Assembly (NCBI GenBank): GCA_016706545.1
Contig: JADJJK010000038.1
Coordinates: forward strand, 30,227 to 94,226
Origin: Myxococcales bacterium
Lineage (GTDB): Bacteria; Myxococcota_A; Polyangia; Haliangiales; Haliangiaceae
Length of the DNA: 64,000 nucleotides
Direction: 5' to 3'
Of the stretch, positions 63,423-64,000 are shown in pieces (the stretch's first letter is position 1; the number at the start of each line of letters is the position of its first letter). The notes beneath the pieces are model-generated. The model was not told the DNA's origin and searched no databases. It was given only the letters and a program-made list of their open reading frames with translations. A program made the translations under genes and the position numbers.

Positions 63423-64000
63423 CCGCCGCCGGGTCGCCGCGGCGGCGCAGCCTGTGGGGCTGGGGCTTCTCCGACCGCTTCCCCGATGAGCCCGCGCGCC
63501 AGGGGCTGTGCGCGGTGGCGCGGGCCTTGTTGCCGCACAGCCAGCCAGCCTTGCTGCCGATGCCGTCGGACGAGCCCACGCTGGCCGCGCCGCGGATGGC
63601 GCCGCCGCCGGGCCTCGAGGCGATCTCGTCGCAGTCGCCCTGGGACCGCGCCGCCCATCGACGCGGCCGCGCGTATCCAGATCTGGTGGCCGGCTTCCGT
63701 GGCGAGTACGACGGCGCGCCGGACCTGGTGGCGCGGCCGCGCACCGCCGCCGAGGTCGCGCAGGTGCTCGAGTCCTGCCACCACCACCGGCTCGCGGTGG
63801 TGCCGTTTGGCGGGGGCACCTCCGTCGTCGGCGGCGTGGACTCTGGCCTGGCCGGCGCAGGTCACGCCGGCGTCGTCAGCCTCGATCTGTCTCACCTGTC
63901 GGGCCTGCTGGAGCTGGACGCGGTGAGCCGGGTAGCGCGGCTCGGCGCGGGCACGCTGGGGCCGGCGCTGGAGGCGGCGCTGGCGCCGCACGGGCTGACC
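63419..64000 (+). CDS. FAD-binding oxidase, alkyldihydroxyacetonephosphate synthase-like (3' truncated by window)
   Basis: The first 194 codons are present; the gene runs off the end. SLWGWGFSDRFPDE near the start and the FAD motif V-P-F-G-G-G-T-S-V-V-G-G (about 135-146) match the alkylglycerone-phosphate synthase/FAD_binding_4 family. In myxobacteria such enzymes make ether lipids from acyl-DHAP and a fatty alcohol. GTG 63419 overlaps the YbjN-like stop. The region before the FAD domain is about 70 residues longer than in simple glycolate oxidases. Confidence 0.83.
   Translation, partial: MTAAGSPRRRSLWGWGFSDRFPDEPARQGLCAVARALLPHSQPALLPMPSDEPTLAAPRMAPPPGLEAISSQSPWDRAAHRRGRAYPDLVAGFRGEYDGAPDLVARPRTAAEVAQVLESCHHHRLAVVPFGGGTSVVGGVDSGLAGAGHAGVVSLDLSHLSGLLELDAVSRVARLGAGTLGPALEAALAPHGLT

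Overview
The window is very GC-rich DNA with strong G/C preference at third codon positions. It encodes MoxR/BatA/BatB-type genes, a TonB-ExbB-ExbD system, two Ser/Thr protein kinases, a lone MshEN protein, many lipoproteins with Asp/Ala/Pro-rich linkers, and the dnaG-rpoD pair with a long charged N-terminal extension on RpoD. Together these point to a chromosomal segment of a myxobacterium (Myxococcota). That placement is inference from gene content; there is no 16S gene here. I found no insertion sequence, integrase, phage or CRISPR array.

Layout. 1-7.7 kb: RNase P RNA, an HD-type phosphohydrolase, a repeat-rich secreted protein, a CAT-anticodon tRNA with a zinc-ribbon coiled-coil gene, a BatC-like TPR gene with a broken frame, a broken hypothetical gene, and a lipoprotein fusing a DsbA-like domain to a cyclophilin. 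7.8-13.3 kb (minus): a tightly overlapping moxR-DUF58-batD-like-batA-batB operon. 13.4-21.9 kb: DUF1844, an HtrA-like protein lacking the catalytic His, a polytopic membrane glycosyltransferase-like protein, a DUF3829 lipoprotein, a UvrD/PcrA helicase and an Ig-like lipoprotein. 22-30 kb (minus): a TPR-TonB-ExbB-ExbD-ExbD energy-coupling operon, then birA, nadC, a HAD phosphatase and a CPBP protease. 30-46 kb (plus): class I aldolase, MshEN protein, dnaG-rpoD, a porin/CehA-hydrolase/lipoprotein cluster, and a CpdA-like phosphodiesterase.

46-50 kb: a compact operon of a class III aminotransferase, two different CDP-alcohol phosphatidyltransferases and a two-helix membrane protein, beside a NAPE-PLD-like metallo-hydrolase and a LysE exporter. 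This is the best candidate for an undescribed pathway, an unusual aminated phospholipid headgroup. 51-62 kb: signalling and envelope genes (kinase with PEGA-like tail, TPR protein, tandem cyclic-nucleotide-binding protein, CBM9-like and CAP lipoproteins, TPR-kinase-pseudokinase). 62-64 kb: PfkB kinase with a clear terminator, a YbjN-like protein and the start of an alkyl-DHAP-synthase-like FAD enzyme.

Two cross-cutting observations. First, several genes have a good promoter whose -10 box lies only 5-10 nt before the start codon (best: TTGACA-N17 boxes before 17818, 21955 and 45135), so leaderless transcription seems common. Second, four genes (4066-5368, 5470-6106, 56035-57394, 57466-59218) are split by single-base shifts although the protein sense continues in the next frame. 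Sequencing indels or recent decay are both possible.
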